Positions 38,954 to 49,349 are shown, counted from the first letter of the stretch. The stretch is DNA of 64,000 nt from Fertoeibacter niger (GCF_009380135.2 NZ_WHUT02000001.1:558001-622000); one strand, 5' to 3'. Notes: a model not told the origin generated them from the sequence alone. Made by a program: numbers and translations.

Positions 38954-39723
38954 GTCCGTTCCCTCATCTCAGCAGAGCCCCGGTTCGCCGGCCCCGTCCG
39001 ATCCCATCAACCGCGCTGCCCACAGGACAACGCACGATCGGCGCGGCCCGGTTGCCCGGGCATCTGCGCCACGATGACCTGTCGTCAGACCGGCGAAATG
39101 AAGGAAGTGCGCGGACCCCGCTGCTGCGGAACCGTTTGCTGGCGTTCCTGACTGTCACCAATCAAGACGCACTCCTGAAACCTGTCCGGTTCCAGTTTCG
39201 GCAGCACTTTCAACACCATTCCTGCACCCTGCGGTGCGATACCACTGACAGACCGCCCCCACGGCCATTTGTCTTACCCAGCAAGACTCCTCTTAATTAC
39301 CTTTCGTTAAGCCTTGCGGGAAGCGAAAAAAGGCGGCGCGGCGGCGCGAGAGCGACAAGGGGCGCAATACGCCACAATCGGCAGTCAAGGGGCCTGCACG
39401 CATAGCGCGAGTGTTGTTTCCGATCGGGCAAGGCCGGGCGCGGCGACTTTTCACCGAGGCCTTAGAACATTGGACAAAATCACCTCAATCCCGCCAATGT
39501 CAGCGCTGGCCATTGTAGCCAGGTTGGAAACGGCAGCTTCCGCTGCGCGTGCATTAAGGTTCTTCACTTTTTTGCCCTGTTCTCGCCGCAGCGCACCAAT
39601 CCTTGTTGCCAGCGGCGCATCAATCGCGCGCGGCGGCGCGCTTCGATGCAAATCAACACACTATTAACGTTACGGAAAGCCGAATCACCCGCCAACTGCG
39701 GCTTCATGGGCGGGGCGTGGACC
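38954..39723. other. 770-bp region without a convincing gene upstream of the RTX-Hint gene
   Basis: This is the longest gene-free stretch of the window and visibly richer in A/T than its neighbours. It should hold the promoter and possibly a long leader of the RTX-Hint gene. It contains clustered TTAA motifs (39293, 39307, 39664), none with exact CtrA spacing. A 66-codon minus-strand frame starting with TTG (39451-39651) has weak third-base bias and no recognised family, so I do not call it a gene. Frames on the plus strand look like chance. Confidence 0.55.
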
Positions 39724-40122
39724 TCAGGCCGCCAGCAACCGGGCGACGGCAGCGACCAATGCGGCATCCGACAACGGATTCTTCTGCAGAACCGTGTTCA
39801 TCAGGGTCGGCGGAACGGCACCGGCGCGGGGTGAACACTCTGCCGCAGGCGCTGCCGCCGCGCATAGCCGGATCACCGGCGTGTCGGTGTTGGGGCAGGT
39901 AGAGGCCCGCAAGTGCCGCAGCACGCGGTCGCCGCTGATCTGCGGCACGTTCTGGTCAAGGATCATCAGGTCGAACCGCCGCGTCATGGCCGCCACGAGT
40001 GCGGCATGGCCGTCCTGCACCACCGTCAGCACCACACCGGGCACATTGGCCAGCAGGCGCTGCACCCTGGCCTGAAATGTGATGTCCTGTTCGGCCAGAA
40101 GTATCCTGCGTTCCCGTGGCAT
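39724..40122 (-). CDS. Stand-alone receiver-domain response regulator
   Basis: 132 residues from ATG 40122, behind a G-rich ribosome site. A single receiver domain with no output domain: acidic pair E11/D13 (LAEQD), phosphoacceptor D56 (LMILDQNVP) and lysine K114 (LQKNP). The conserved Thr/Ser after the fourth strand is replaced by C87 (VIRLCA), followed by an Ala/Pro-rich insertion, so switching may differ. It lies downstream of the hybrid kinase gene on the same strand with a 215-bp gap and is a likely phosphorelay partner. Confidence 0.82.
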   Translation of the reverse strand: MPRERRILLAEQDITFQARVQRLLANVPGVVLTVVQDGHAALVAAMTRRFDLMILDQNVPQISGDRVLRHLRASTCPNTDTPVIRLCAAAAPAAECSPRAGAVPPTLMNTVLQKNPLSDAALVAAVARLLAA

Positions 40123-40337
40123 GGCGCTGCCCCCCCCGTTCTGCCGGCGCATCGCCGGTGGTGCGCGGGACGAGGATAATCCCTTCGCGCACATACAACA
40201 GCACGGTCGGACTGACCCAAGACATTGGGCAGAAAACCGCCGTCCCCGGCCGGGCAACCGGCAAATCCCGGCAGTTTCCGCCGCACGCAAGGTCGGCTTT
40301 CGCATGTGAACCCTTGCCCTTGCGGCGGTCCGGCGGT

Positions 40338-43300
40338 TCAGCGCCCGATCAACGTGCGAATCGCATGCATAAGTTCCTGATGCTTGAAGGGCTTGGCCAG
40401 ATGCGAATCAAACCCGCCCAAAATGTAGTCTGCCACCTGATGCGGCATCGCATTGGCGGTGACGGCCACGGCGGGCACCGCGGCCAGACCCGCCGCACGC
40501 TCGGCCTCGCGGATGGTCCCCAGTGCGCTGAGCCCGTCCAGCACCGGCATGGTGATGTCCAGCAGCAGCAGGTCAAACCCCTGCCCCGCCGCCTGCGCCG
40601 CCTGCCATGCCTCGATGGCAAGCTGGCCATTCTCGGCCGTTGTGATCTGCACGCCGGTGCCCGCCAGCATCTCGCACAGCACCAGCCGGTTGGTGGCGTT
40701 GTCATCGGCGATCAGCAGGCGCCGCCCGATCAGCACGCTGGCCCCGGGTGCCGGGGCCGCCAGACGCGGACGGGCGGGCTCAGTCTCGCGCGCGTCGGGC
40801 AGCGGCAGGCTGACACGCACCTTGGTGCCCCGGCCCGGTGCCGATTCCAGCGCCATTTCGCCGCCCATCAGCGCCACCAGCTCCTTGACGATCGACAGCC
40901 CCAGCCCCGTGCCGCCAAAGCGCCGCGTCGTGCTGCCATCGGCCTGCTCGAAGCTTTCGAACACGCGGGCCACCTGTGCCTCGGCCATGCCGATGCCGGT
41001 ATCCGTCACCTCGATCACCATCGGCTTGCCGGGCTTGCACGACAGTTTCAGGCTGACCGCGCCCTTTTCGGTGAACTTGATCGCATTGTGCAAAAGGTTG
41101 TTCAGGATCTGCTGGATGCGGTGCGGGTCGCCCAGCAGCGAACGGTCGCTGCCCGCGCTGATCAGCACGTCGAATTCCAGCCCCTTTTCCTCGGCCTGCA
41201 CGGCAAAGACCGCCTCGGTATGGCGCACCACCGTGCTGGGCTTGAACGCCACGGCATCCAGCACCATCTTGCCCGCCTCGATCTTTGACATGTCAAGAAT
41301 GCTGTTCAGCACCATCAAGAGCGTCTCGCCCGAGGTGCGGATGATGCCGACGATGCGCTTGTGTTCGGGTTCCTTCAGGCTGGATTCCAGCACTTCGGTC
41401 ATGCCCAGCACACCGTTCAGCGGCGTGCGGATCTCGTGGCTCATGTTGGCAAGGAACACCGATTTCGCGCGGCTGGCATCTTCGGCGCGCTGGCGGGCCT
41501 CGTCCAGGCTGCGGTTGATCGCCAGTTGCTCGGTCACGTCGGTAAAGGATTCCACCACCCGCAGATCGCCGTCATCCGACATCAGCCGGGCGGCGTTGCA
41601 CGACAGGATGCGCCGCGTGCCATCAGGCCAGCGCAGCGCGAACAGCGCATCGCGCACCGGCACGCCCGAGGCCAGCGCCCGCCGGAAAGGGGTTTCGGCA
41701 TCGGGCAAGGGGCCGCCCTCCACCCGCTCCAGATACCAGGCGGGGTCGTTGAAGGCGCGGCTCTCGGCCTCGGCGCGGGTCAGATGCAGCACGCGCTCGG
41801 CCTCGGGGTTGCAATAGACCAGCCCGCCCTCGGCATCGAACACCACCAGGGCGGCGATGCTGGTCTGCATCACCTGTTCCAGAAAGGCCCCGCCCATTTC
41901 GACGGCGCGTTGCAGGCGTTTCTGGTTGCTCACATCCAGATTGACGCCGCCGATGGCAATCGCCTCGCCATCCGGGCCGCGTTCTGTCACCCGGCTGCGC
42001 GACAGGATCCAGACCCAATGGCCGTTCTTGTGCCGCATGCGGAATTCGCGCTCGATGAAATTGGTGTCGCGCGCCAGATCCGCCGCGCGGTTGGCATCCA
42101 GCATGCGCATGTCGTCGGGGTGCACCAGACTGCGGAACATCTCGATCGGCACGATGTCGGATGTGTGATCCTCGTAGCCCAGCATGGCCAGCCAATGCCC
42201 GCCCACCCGCGTCACGCCGGTGCCCAGTTCCCATTCCCAGGTGCCCACCAACGCGGCCTCGATGATGCCCATCATCCGGGCCTCGGTGTTGGCGCGGTCA
42301 TGCAGCGCGCGGCGCAACTGCGTGTTGGCCGCATCCAGCGCGGCCATGTGGTTGTGCCGCGCGGTCACGTCGAACCCCAGCGCGATGCAGCCACCGTCTG
42401 CCGTGCGCCGGTTGATGCGGTTGATCCAGCGCCCGTCGGGCAACTGCATCTCTTTTTCCGAGTCCGTCTCGCGGTAGTCGCGCAGCCGGTCCGCGACCCA
42501 GTGGTCGCGGGCTTGCGGCGATGCATCCGACAAGAACAGCCCGCGGTCAACGCCCGCGCGCAGCACATCGCCGACATGCGCGCCTTCCACCGCCACATCG
42601 GCCAGCGCGGGGAACATCTTGTAATAGGCTTTGTTGGCAACCACGATCCGCTCGTCGGCATCCAGCACGATCGCGCCGTCGGGCAGCGCATCCAGCGCGC
42701 GCTCCAGCCGCAGGCGCGCGGCGGTGGCCCTGTCCGCCATGGCTGCCAGTGCGGTTTCCTGCTGCTTTTGCGTGGTGATCACCGTTTCGACCGACACGAA
42801 CCCCTGCAAGGCCCCGTCCGGTGCCCACAGCGGCAACATGTTGAAATCTATCCAGTAACGGTTGCCATGCCGGTCCTGATTCAAGGTTTCGCCGTGAAAC
42901 GGCTCGCGCCGCGCCAGCGCCTCGGCCAGCCGCGCCGATACCGCCGGATCACTGGCGGCGCAGCGCACCAGATCGCCCAACACCTTGCCCCTGATCTCGT
43001 CCAGCCGCCATCCGGTCTGCCGCTCGAACGCGGCATTCACCCAGACAATGCGGCGTTCGGGATCGACCACGGCGACCAGATTGCTCATCGTTTCAACAAT
43101 CTTGCCCAGTCGTGACAGTTCCTCGCGCAGCGCGGTGTCAGCAGTCACTTCACGCACGAGGAAAATGGCCGAAGGCTGTTGCCCGGCCGCATCCGGCTCC
43201 TTGCGCGCGCCAGAAAGTTCAAACCAGCGCCGGCCCTGAGGCAGATCAAGCGCATAGCGCACGCCACCCACCCGGCCCGTGGCAATCACCTGATCAAAGG

Positions 43301-44009
43301 CCCGCCGCGCGATGGCACCGACATCGGGCGGAAGCATGGCCTCCAGCCTGTGACCTTTCAGCAACTCCGGCGGGGCGGCCATCAGATCACGCGGGCCCGC
43401 GACAAAGCCGGAATAGCAGCCGCTGGCGTCGATCTCGAACAGCAGGTCCGGCAGGGCGGCAAGCGTCGCCTCCAGCTGGCGCGAGGTGGCGCGCAGCCTG
43501 GCCTCGGCCTGCTGGCGCAGCAAGGCCCCCTGCACCACATCTGCGGCCCCGGTCAGCACGCCCAACTGGTCATCACTGAACACGCCGGTCGCCCGGGTGC
43601 GGTCAAACCCGATGAAGCCGAACAGCCGCCCGTCCTCCAGCATGGGGGCGGCCAGCAGGGCGCGGATGCCCTGCATCCTGAGGCTTGATTTTTCCGGCGC
43701 ATCGGCGGGCAGCGCCGCCACATCGGGAATATGCACCGGGCGGTCCTGCGCGAAATCATCACGCCAGCGCGCGATCAGGCTGACGGGCAGGCCCTGCAAA
43801 CTGTCCTGCATCGGGGCCACACCGGGGGCGCACCATTCCTGCGTGTTGTCCATCAGCCCCGGGTCGCGCAGCACGAAGATATAAGCGCGGTCCGCCCCGG
43901 CATATTCGCCCAGACGGCGCAGCGCCGCAGCGATGGCCCGGTCCAGATCCGCCGAGGGGGACCGGACCAGTTCATTCAGCAGGCTCACCACCAGCATCTG
44001 TGCCGTCAC
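40338..44009 (-). CDS. Multi-PAS hybrid sensor histidine kinase
   Basis: About 1223 residues from a GTG at 44009 with GGGAG eight bases upstream; an ATG four codons later is the alternative, and the open frame up to 44195 is probably non-coding. A GAF domain (about 20-165) comes first, then five PAS domains (about 185-290, 305-415, 435-550, 585-695 and 705-830). HisKA has H858 in [11 protein letters not shown], then HATPase with NLLHNAIKFT, DTGIGM and GGTGLGLSI. The C-terminal receiver has D1151. No membrane segments, so it senses cytoplasmic signals. It is paralogous to the divergent kinase at 44310. Confidence 0.9.
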   Translation of the reverse strand: MTAQMLVVSLLNELVRSPSADLDRAIAAALRRLGEYAGADRAYIFVLRDPGLMDNTQEWCAPGVAPMQDSLQGLPVSLIARWRDDFAQDRPVHIPDVAALPADAPEKSSLRMQGIRALLAAPMLEDGRLFGFIGFDRTRATGVFSDDQLGVLTGAADVVQGALLRQQAEARLRATSRQLEATLAALPDLLFEIDASGCYSGFVAGPRDLMAAPPELLKGHRLEAMLPPDVGAIARRAFDQVIATGRVGGVRYALDLPQGRRWFELSGARKEPDAAGQQPSAIFLVREVTADTALREELSRLGKIVETMSNLVAVVDPERRIVWVNAAFERQTGWRLDEIRGKVLGDLVRCAASDPAVSARLAEALARREPFHGETLNQDRHGNRYWIDFNMLPLWAPDGALQGFVSVETVITTQKQQETALAAMADRATAARLRLERALDALPDGAIVLDADERIVVANKAYYKMFPALADVAVEGAHVGDVLRAGVDRGLFLSDASPQARDHWVADRLRDYRETDSEKEMQLPDGRWINRINRRTADGGCIALGFDVTARHNHMAALDAANTQLRRALHDRANTEARMMGIIEAALVGTWEWELGTGVTRVGGHWLAMLGYEDHTSDIVPIEMFRSLVHPDDMRMLDANRAADLARDTNFIEREFRMRHKNGHWVWILSRSRVTERGPDGEAIAIGGVNLDVSNQKRLQRAVEMGGAFLEQVMQTSIAALVVFDAEGGLVYCNPEAERVLHLTRAEAESRAFNDPAWYLERVEGGPLPDAETPFRRALASGVPVRDALFALRWPDGTRRILSCNAARLMSDDGDLRVVESFTDVTEQLAINRSLDEARQRAEDASRAKSVFLANMSHEIRTPLNGVLGMTEVLESSLKEPEHKRIVGIIRTSGETLLMVLNSILDMSKIEAGKMVLDAVAFKPSTVVRHTEAVFAVQAEEKGLEFDVLISAGSDRSLLGDPHRIQQILNNLLHNAIKFTEKGAVSLKLSCKPGKPMVIEVTDTGIGMAEAQVARVFESFEQADGSTTRRFGGTGLGLSIVKELVALMGGEMALESAPGRGTKVRVSLPLPDARETEPARPRLAAPAPGASVLIGRRLLIADDNATNRLVLCEMLAGTGVQITTAENGQLAIEAWQAAQAAGQGFDLLLLDITMPVLDGLSALGTIREAERAAGLAAVPAVAVTANAMPHQVADYILGGFDSHLAKPFKHQELMHAIRTLIGR

Positions 44010-44309
44010 TGTGCGCTCTCCCGCAAAGGTTGCAGGCCTGACAGGGCAACACAATGCAGGGCAATGTAAAGGCAAAGCCGCGGCAGAATTGGGCTTTTCC
44101 ATGTTCGGATGCGTTGGCCCACCGGCGACACGACGACACGCAGACGGATGCCCGGCACAAAGTCCGCCAGCGGACAAAAAATCGGAAAAATTCACCGAGA
44201 TAGCACCATCTTTCCGTTTGCACGCTATGGTTTAGTCGCAGTTTTGCTTCATTTCAGCGTTACAGACACCGTGATGCAGGATTGACGCAAGGCATCCCAG
44301 AGGGTGTGG
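44010..44309. other. 300-bp divergent promoter region between the two hybrid kinases
   Basis: Non-coding sequence shared by the divergent starts of the two kinase genes, with an A/T-rich centre (44170-44260). I find no perfect palindrome of operator size and no clear -35/-10 pair. The arrangement allows joint control of both kinases. Confidence 0.5.
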
Positions 44310-47246
44310 ATGAGCAGACTGATGCGGCCAGAGGCAGAAAAAAATACGCCGGAACGCGTGGTTACGGTGCAGGACATGGCATCGGATGTGGTGGGGCTAT
44401 TGCTGCGCGCCGCTGATTCCCGCCTGCCCGCCGCGCTGACAGCGGCATTGGCGGAACTGGGCGGTTTCGCCGGGGCCGACCGGGTCGCGCTTTACCGTCT
44501 TGTGCAGGGCCAGCCGCGCCCGGTCGCATCCTGGTGCCGGGCTGAGACAGCCGCAGCGCCAGAGGCCGGGTTGCCCGGCGGGGCCGACCTTGTGGATCAG
44601 GTGCAACCCGCTCTGCTGCATGGCCAGCCGCTGCTGCTGACCAAATCCGCGTTGCAACGGCTGGATGAACAGGCAGGGCCCAAGGCCTCGCTTCCGGTGG
44701 CGGCTGAAATGATCGTTCTGCCATTGACCGAGGATGGACGCCTGACCGGGGCCATCCTGCTGGCCGCGCCGCCCACGGGCCGACTGAAGGCCGAGCCTAT
44801 GTCGCTGATGCCCGCCGTGGGGGCTTTTACCCTGGCGCTGCACCGCTGTGACGTGACAGATGCCCCGCCTCACCTGACGCTGGTGGGGGCCACCCCGGCC
44901 CCAGCGTCGGCGGAACAGGCGTTGGCGCTGCGCCAGCAGATGCTGGATGCGGTCGAAACCCTGAACGAGGCGTTTTTCCTGTTTGACGCCGACGACCGGC
45001 TGGTGCTTTGCAACCGCCGCAGCAAGCTGCTTTACCCCAAGATCGCCGAACTGCTGGTGCCCGGCATCACCTACGAATCGATACTGCGGCATTCGCTGGC
45101 GGCGGACCAGCTGCGCGTCGATGACGGGGATGAGGATATCTGGCTGGCCGCACGTCTGGCGGAACGCCAGCGCGGCGATGTGCTGCGCGAGGAACATCTG
45201 CCCGACGGCACCATCCTGCGCATCGACGAACGCCGCACGCCGGGGGGGCTGTCGATCGCGGTGCATTCCGACATCACCGCGGTGAAGCAATCGGAACAGC
45301 GGCTGCTGCATGTGATCGAGGGCGCGCAGGTCGGCACCTGGGAATGGTCGCTGTTCACCGGCAAGCAGTATATCAACGACCGCTGGGCGGAAATGCTGGG
45401 CTACCGGCGCGACGAATTCGGCGAATTCCGCTATCAACTGTGGCAGGGCCTGATCCACCCGGAAGACATCGCGCGGGCCGAGGCGCGCATCCGGTCCTGC
45501 ATGCAGGGCGATGCCGAAAGCTACGAGGCCGAATACCGCATGCGCCACAAGGCGGGCCATTGGGTCTGGGTGCTGGACCGGGGCCGCATCATCCTGTGGA
45601 CCGCAGACGGCAGCCCCGAAACCATGGCCGGGGTGCAGATCGACATCAGCGAGCAGAAAGCGCGCGAGGCGGCGCTGAACGATGCCAAGGCCGATCTGGA
45701 AAAGGCGCTGGCCGACCGCGCCTCGGCGGAAAAGCGGTTTCTCGACATCGCTTCGGTATCCGAAGACTGGTTCTGGGAGATTGACCGCGATCTGCGCTTC
45801 CGCTTCGTATCGAAAAGCGGCCTGAACACGCCCGGCAACGATGTGGTGATGATCGGCAAGACCTATGACGAATGGCTGGCGCATTACCCGGTGGTGCGGG
45901 CCAGTGCCGACTGGGGCAGCTTTTTCATGAAGCTGCTGTCGCATGAGCCGTTCAGCGATTTCGTCTACCGCGCGCCCAATTCCACGCCGGATGACGAACG
46001 CTGGCTGCGCATCACCGGCGCGCCGGTGTTTGACGCCAAGGGGGCCTTTACCGGCTATCGCGGCGTGGGGTCGGACGTGACGCAGCTTTATCTGGCCAAG
46101 GCGCGGGCCGAGGTGGCCAACCAGACCAAATCGCTGTTTCTGGCGAACATGAGCCACGAGATCCGCACACCGCTGAACGGCGTGCTGGGCATGGCCGAGA
46201 TTCTGGACATGTCGCTGACCGACAAGAACCACAAGCGCCTGATCGGCACGATCCGCGAGTCGGGCGAGGCGCTGCTGACCATCCTCAACGACATTCTGGA
46301 CATGTCCAAGATCGAGGCCGGCAAGCTGGAGCTTGAATCGGTGCCGTTCCGCCCGATGGAAATCGCAGCGCGGGTCGAGGATCTGCATTCGCTGCGTGCG
46401 CAGGAAAAGGGTCTGGCGTTCGAGGTGCTGACAGGTTCGGGTGCCGAACTGGCCCGGATGGGCGACCCCCACCGGGTGCGCCAGATCATGCACAACCTGG
46501 TCAGCAACGCCATCAAGTTCACCGAGACGGGCGAGGTGACGGTGAAGGTCAGCGGCAAGGCGGGCAAGCCCCTGACGCTGGAGGTGCAGGACACCGGCAT
46601 CGGCATGACGCCCGACCAGATCGCGCATCTGCACGAGGAATTCAGCCAGGCCGACAACTCGATCACCCGCCGCTATGGCGGCACGGGCCTTGGCATGTCG
46701 ATCACGCGCAAGCTGGTGGATCTGATGCATGGCACGATCAGCATCCATTCCGAACTGGGCGAAGGCACCACGATCCGCGTCACACTGCCCCTGCCGATCT
46801 ATGAGGGCAAGATCGCGGTCGAACGCCTGCCCGATGATCCCACGCCCAGCCTTGAAGGGCTGCGGATTCTGGCGGCCGATGACAATGTGATCAACTGCGC
46901 CGTGCTGGCCGAAATGCTGTCGCGGCTGGGGGCCGAGATCAAGATTGTCCACGATGGCCAGCAGGCCGTGCAGGAATGGGCACCCGGGGCCTATGATCTG
47001 GTGCTGATGGATCTGGCGATGCCGGTGATGGACGGAATGACCGCCCTGAAGAAAATCCGCAGCCTTGAGGCGGAACGCGGTGCTGCCCGCACCCCCGTCA
47101 TCGCCGTCACGGCCAATGCGATGCTGCACCAGGTGGCCGACTATCTGGCCGAGGGGTTCGATCAGCACGTCGCCAAGCCGATCCAGATCGGTGAGCTTAG
47201 CCGGATGATCCGCGCGCTGGCCGCGCCGCTGCCCATGCGGCATTAA
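44310..47246 (+). CDS. Multi-PAS hybrid sensor histidine kinase
   Basis: 978 residues from ATG 44310 with AGAGGG five bases upstream. A divergent GAF-like N-terminus (about 25-185; [12 protein letters not shown] echoes EYAGADRAYIF of the neighbouring kinase) precedes three PAS domains (about 210-325, 332-450 and 475-595). HisKA has H616 in [11 protein letters not shown], HATPase [16 protein letters not shown] and GGTGLGMSI, and the C-terminal receiver has [13 protein letters not shown] with lysine in HVAKP. Soluble by sequence. The opg operon follows after 292 bp. Confidence 0.92.
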   Translation: MSRLMRPEAEKNTPERVVTVQDMASDVVGLLLRAADSRLPAALTAALAELGGFAGADRVALYRLVQGQPRPVASWCRAETAAAPEAGLPGGADLVDQVQPALLHGQPLLLTKSALQRLDEQAGPKASLPVAAEMIVLPLTEDGRLTGAILLAAPPTGRLKAEPMSLMPAVGAFTLALHRCDVTDAPPHLTLVGATPAPASAEQALALRQQMLDAVETLNEAFFLFDADDRLVLCNRRSKLLYPKIAELLVPGITYESILRHSLAADQLRVDDGDEDIWLAARLAERQRGDVLREEHLPDGTILRIDERRTPGGLSIAVHSDITAVKQSEQRLLHVIEGAQVGTWEWSLFTGKQYINDRWAEMLGYRRDEFGEFRYQLWQGLIHPEDIARAEARIRSCMQGDAESYEAEYRMRHKAGHWVWVLDRGRIILWTADGSPETMAGVQIDISEQKAREAALNDAKADLEKALADRASAEKRFLDIASVSEDWFWEIDRDLRFRFVSKSGLNTPGNDVVMIGKTYDEWLAHYPVVRASADWGSFFMKLLSHEPFSDFVYRAPNSTPDDERWLRITGAPVFDAKGAFTGYRGVGSDVTQLYLAKARAEVANQTKSLFLANMSHEIRTPLNGVLGMAEILDMSLTDKNHKRLIGTIRESGEALLTILNDILDMSKIEAGKLELESVPFRPMEIAARVEDLHSLRAQEKGLAFEVLTGSGAELARMGDPHRVRQIMHNLVSNAIKFTETGEVTVKVSGKAGKPLTLEVQDTGIGMTPDQIAHLHEEFSQADNSITRRYGGTGLGMSITRKLVDLMHGTISIHSELGEGTTIRVTLPLPIYEGKIAVERLPDDPTPSLEGLRILAADDNVINCAVLAEMLSRLGAEIKIVHDGQQAVQEWAPGAYDLVLMDLAMPVMDGMTALKKIRSLEAERGAARTPVIAVTANAMLHQVADYLAEGFDQHVAKPIQIGELSRMIRALAAPLPMRH

Positions 47247-47342
47247 GCCACAGACACGCCCGACCCACCGGATAATCGTATCCAGATAAGTCTTTTCGCT
47301 GGGGCGAAGTGATTCGTTACAGATGCAGGTGCAGCAAAAAGA

Positions 47343-47357
47343 CGTGATTGCATCACG
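47343..47357. promoter_or_regulatory. Palindrome upstream of opgG
   Basis: CGTGAT-TGC-ATCACG is a perfect short inverted repeat in the 292-bp gap before opgG (47247-47538), about 88 bases upstream of the promoter-like sequence. It may be an operator; the rest of the upstream gap shows nothing else definite. Confidence 0.3.
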
Positions 47358-47444
47358 AAATCGCGCGTTGCGTGGAAACAAGGCAGATTGCCGCCATGCG
47401 TCTGCAACATACCGCACATCCCGTTGAACCAGGGGGTCTGCGGC

Positions 47445-47474
47445 TTGCAACTGCGGGCGGTCGACCTTTATAGA
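47445..47474 (+). promoter_or_regulatory. Candidate sigma-70-type promoter of the opg operon
   Basis: TTGCAA and TATAGA are separated by 18 bases, close to the housekeeping consensus, and lie 65 bases before the opgG ATG. No better pair is seen in the gap. Confidence 0.4.
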
Positions 47475-47538
47475 CAAGGGGCGCGAATCTTTCATCTGCG
47501 CTGCGCAAGCCCTTGGAATGTAGACCTCGTTGCAAAAT

Positions 47539-49158
47539 ATGCCCCCGATTTACGCAGGCCCCGCCCGTGTCTCGCGCCGTCACCTGATCCTGACGGCATC
47601 CTCTGCTGCAGCCTTGCTGGCCGGGGGGGCGTTTGGCCTGCCCGCCGCCGCCCAGACCGCGGCCGCGCCAGAAGCTGCGCCGCAGCAATTCAGCTTTGAC
47701 CTGCTGACCGAAGAGATGCGGATTGCTGCAACGCAGCCCCATGTCACCGCGGAAATGCCCGAAGGTTTTCTGGGCGAGCTGCATTACGACGACTATCGCC
47801 TGATCAATTTCCGCGCGAACCAGGCGCGCTGGGGCGACAGCGACAGCCAGTATCGCGTGCATGCGTTCCACATGGGCTGGCTGTTCGGCGAACCCGTGCG
47901 CCTGTTCGAGGTCACGGGTGGCACGGTCAGCGAGATGCTGTTCACCACCGACGATTTTGAATACTACAATGAACTTGCCGCCAAGGTGCCCGCGCATGGG
48001 CAATTGCCCGGCGTGGCCGGGTTCAAGCTGAACACGCCGCTGAACCGCCCCGATCTTTATGACGAACTGGTGGCTTTCCTTGGGGCCAGCTATTTCCGCG
48101 CGCTGGGTCAGGGCAATGCCTATGGCATTTCGGCCCGGGGTCTGGCGATCAACACGGCCTCCAGCATGCCCGAGGAATTTCCACGGTTCTCGCGGTTCTA
48201 TCTGGAACGCCCGGCCGCCGGGGTCAGCACCGTGGTGGTGCATGCCGCGCTGGAAAGCCCCAGCGTCACCGGCGCCTACCGTTTCGTCATCACCCCTGGC
48301 GTCGATACGGTGATGGAGGTGACGGCCCGGCTGTTCTTCCGCGCCGATGTGGCGCAGCTTGGTGTGGCCCCGCTGACCTCGATGTTCCTGTTTGCCGAAA
48401 AGAACCGCGCGGATTTCGACGACTACCGCCCGAATGTGCATGACAGCGACGGTCTGCGCATCCGCCGTTCCACCGGTGACATCATCTGGCGGCCGCTGAA
48501 CAACCCGCCGCATCTGGCCGGGTCGTATTTTGGCGAGGATTCGCCGATGGGTTTCGGCCTGCATCAACGCGACCGCGATTTCGGCAATTACCAGGACCCC
48601 GAGTCGCGTTACGAACGCCGCCCCTCGCTGGAGGTGGAGCCGCTGGGCAACTGGGGCAAGGGTGTGGTGCGGCTGGTGGAAATTCCCACCGAATTCGAGG
48701 TGAACGACAATATCGTGGCCTTCTGGGTGCCCGAAGGCGTGGTGAGGGCAGGCGACGCGCGGGAATTTGCCTATCGGCTGCGCTGGGGCGATCTGGTGCA
48801 GGATGCCCGCGCGCCGCTGGCCTATGTGTTCGAGACGCGCTCGGGCCATGGTGGGGTGTCGGGCGTCGAACAGGTCGAAGAAACCCGGAAATTCGTGATT
48901 GATTTCAAGGGGGGTCTGCTGGCCGCGCTGCCCGCGCCCGACCCTGATGACACCGATCCGCCGGTGAAGGCTATCACCAATGTGCAGAACGGCGAAATTG
49001 TGGTGACGACGCTGCAGAAGCTGGATGGTCTGGATATCTGGCGTCTGGTTCTTGACGTGAAGGCAGCCGAAGGCGCGACCGTGGAACTCGGGGCGCACCT
49101 GGCGGGTTATGGACGCAAGCTGTCAGAAATCTGGCTCAATCAGTGGATCAACGCATAA
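47539..49158 (+). CDS. opgG: Periplasmic glucan biosynthesis protein OpgG
   Basis: 539 residues from ATG 47539 (a TTG three codons earlier is possible). The N-terminus has a Tat-type RRHLILTASS signal ending PAAAQ. The MdoG/OpgG family body includes YDDYRLINFR, FHMGWLFGEPVRLFEV, LGASYFRALGQGNAYG, ISARGLAINT and FRADVAQLGVAPLTSMF. OpgG acts in the periplasm on the glucan backbone of osmoregulated periplasmic glucans. Its stop overlaps the next start by one base (TAATG), and opgI, opgH and opgC follow directly. Confidence 0.96.
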   Translation: MPPIYAGPARVSRRHLILTASSAAALLAGGAFGLPAAAQTAAAPEAAPQQFSFDLLTEEMRIAATQPHVTAEMPEGFLGELHYDDYRLINFRANQARWGDSDSQYRVHAFHMGWLFGEPVRLFEVTGGTVSEMLFTTDDFEYYNELAAKVPAHGQLPGVAGFKLNTPLNRPDLYDELVAFLGASYFRALGQGNAYGISARGLAINTASSMPEEFPRFSRFYLERPAAGVSTVVVHAALESPSVTGAYRFVITPGVDTVMEVTARLFFRADVAQLGVAPLTSMFLFAEKNRADFDDYRPNVHDSDGLRIRRSTGDIIWRPLNNPPHLAGSYFGEDSPMGFGLHQRDRDFGNYQDPESRYERRPSLEVEPLGNWGKGVVRLVEIPTEFEVNDNIVAFWVPEGVVRAGDAREFAYRLRWGDLVQDARAPLAYVFETRSGHGGVSGVEQVEETRKFVIDFKGGLLAALPAPDPDDTDPPVKAITNVQNGEIVVTTLQKLDGLDIWRLVLDVKAAEGATVELGAHLAGYGRKLSEIWLNQWINA

Positions 49159-49346
49159 TGCTCGACCATCACTCATCGGCCGACTTCGATCACCCCGACC
49201 TTGCCGAGGCGCTGGGTGCCCTGCCCGATGCCCCGCTTGCCATGCCGAAACAGGCGCTGGAACTGAACACCGCCGGGCTGGCCGAGCGGCTGTCAGACCG
49301 GGCGCTGCGCCTGCTGCGTCCGCGCGCGCCGAGGCCGGGGCTGTGA
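49158..49346 (+). CDS. opgI: OpgI-like small protein of the glucan operon
   Basis: 62 residues, translationally coupled to opgG through TAATG and ending three bases before opgH. The sequence is acidic at the N-terminus (MLDHHSSADFDHPDLAEALG) and basic at the C-terminus (LLRPRAPRPG). In Rhodobacter sphaeroides a small gene, opgI, sits in the same place between opgG and opgH; position and size support the name, not homology I can verify. Function unknown. No membrane segment; likely cytoplasmic, possibly a partner of OpgH. Confidence 0.65.
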   Translation: MLDHHSSADFDHPDLAEALGALPDAPLAMPKQALELNTAGLAERLSDRALRLLRPRAPRPGL

Positions 49347-49349
49347 CCC

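Noticed and set aside
35437-39151. Two long plus-strand reading frames (35437-37341 and 37154-39151) opposite the RTX genes
   Set aside because: They are mirror frames of repetitive GGxGxD coding sequence; composition is low-complexity and the minus strand gives clear RTX and Hint domains.
39293-39310. CtrA box in the long gap (TTAA and TTAA pair)
   Set aside because: The half-sites are 10 bases apart instead of 7, so spacing does not match the consensus.
39451-39651. 66-codon minus-strand frame in the long gap
   Set aside because: TTG start, weak third-position bias and no recognisable family; kept only as a possibility in the description of the gap.
44397-47495. A 1032-codon minus-strand frame across the second hybrid kinase
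   Set aside because: It is antisense to a complete kinase with all catalytic motifs. G/C-rich third bases leave long open antisense frames without stops.
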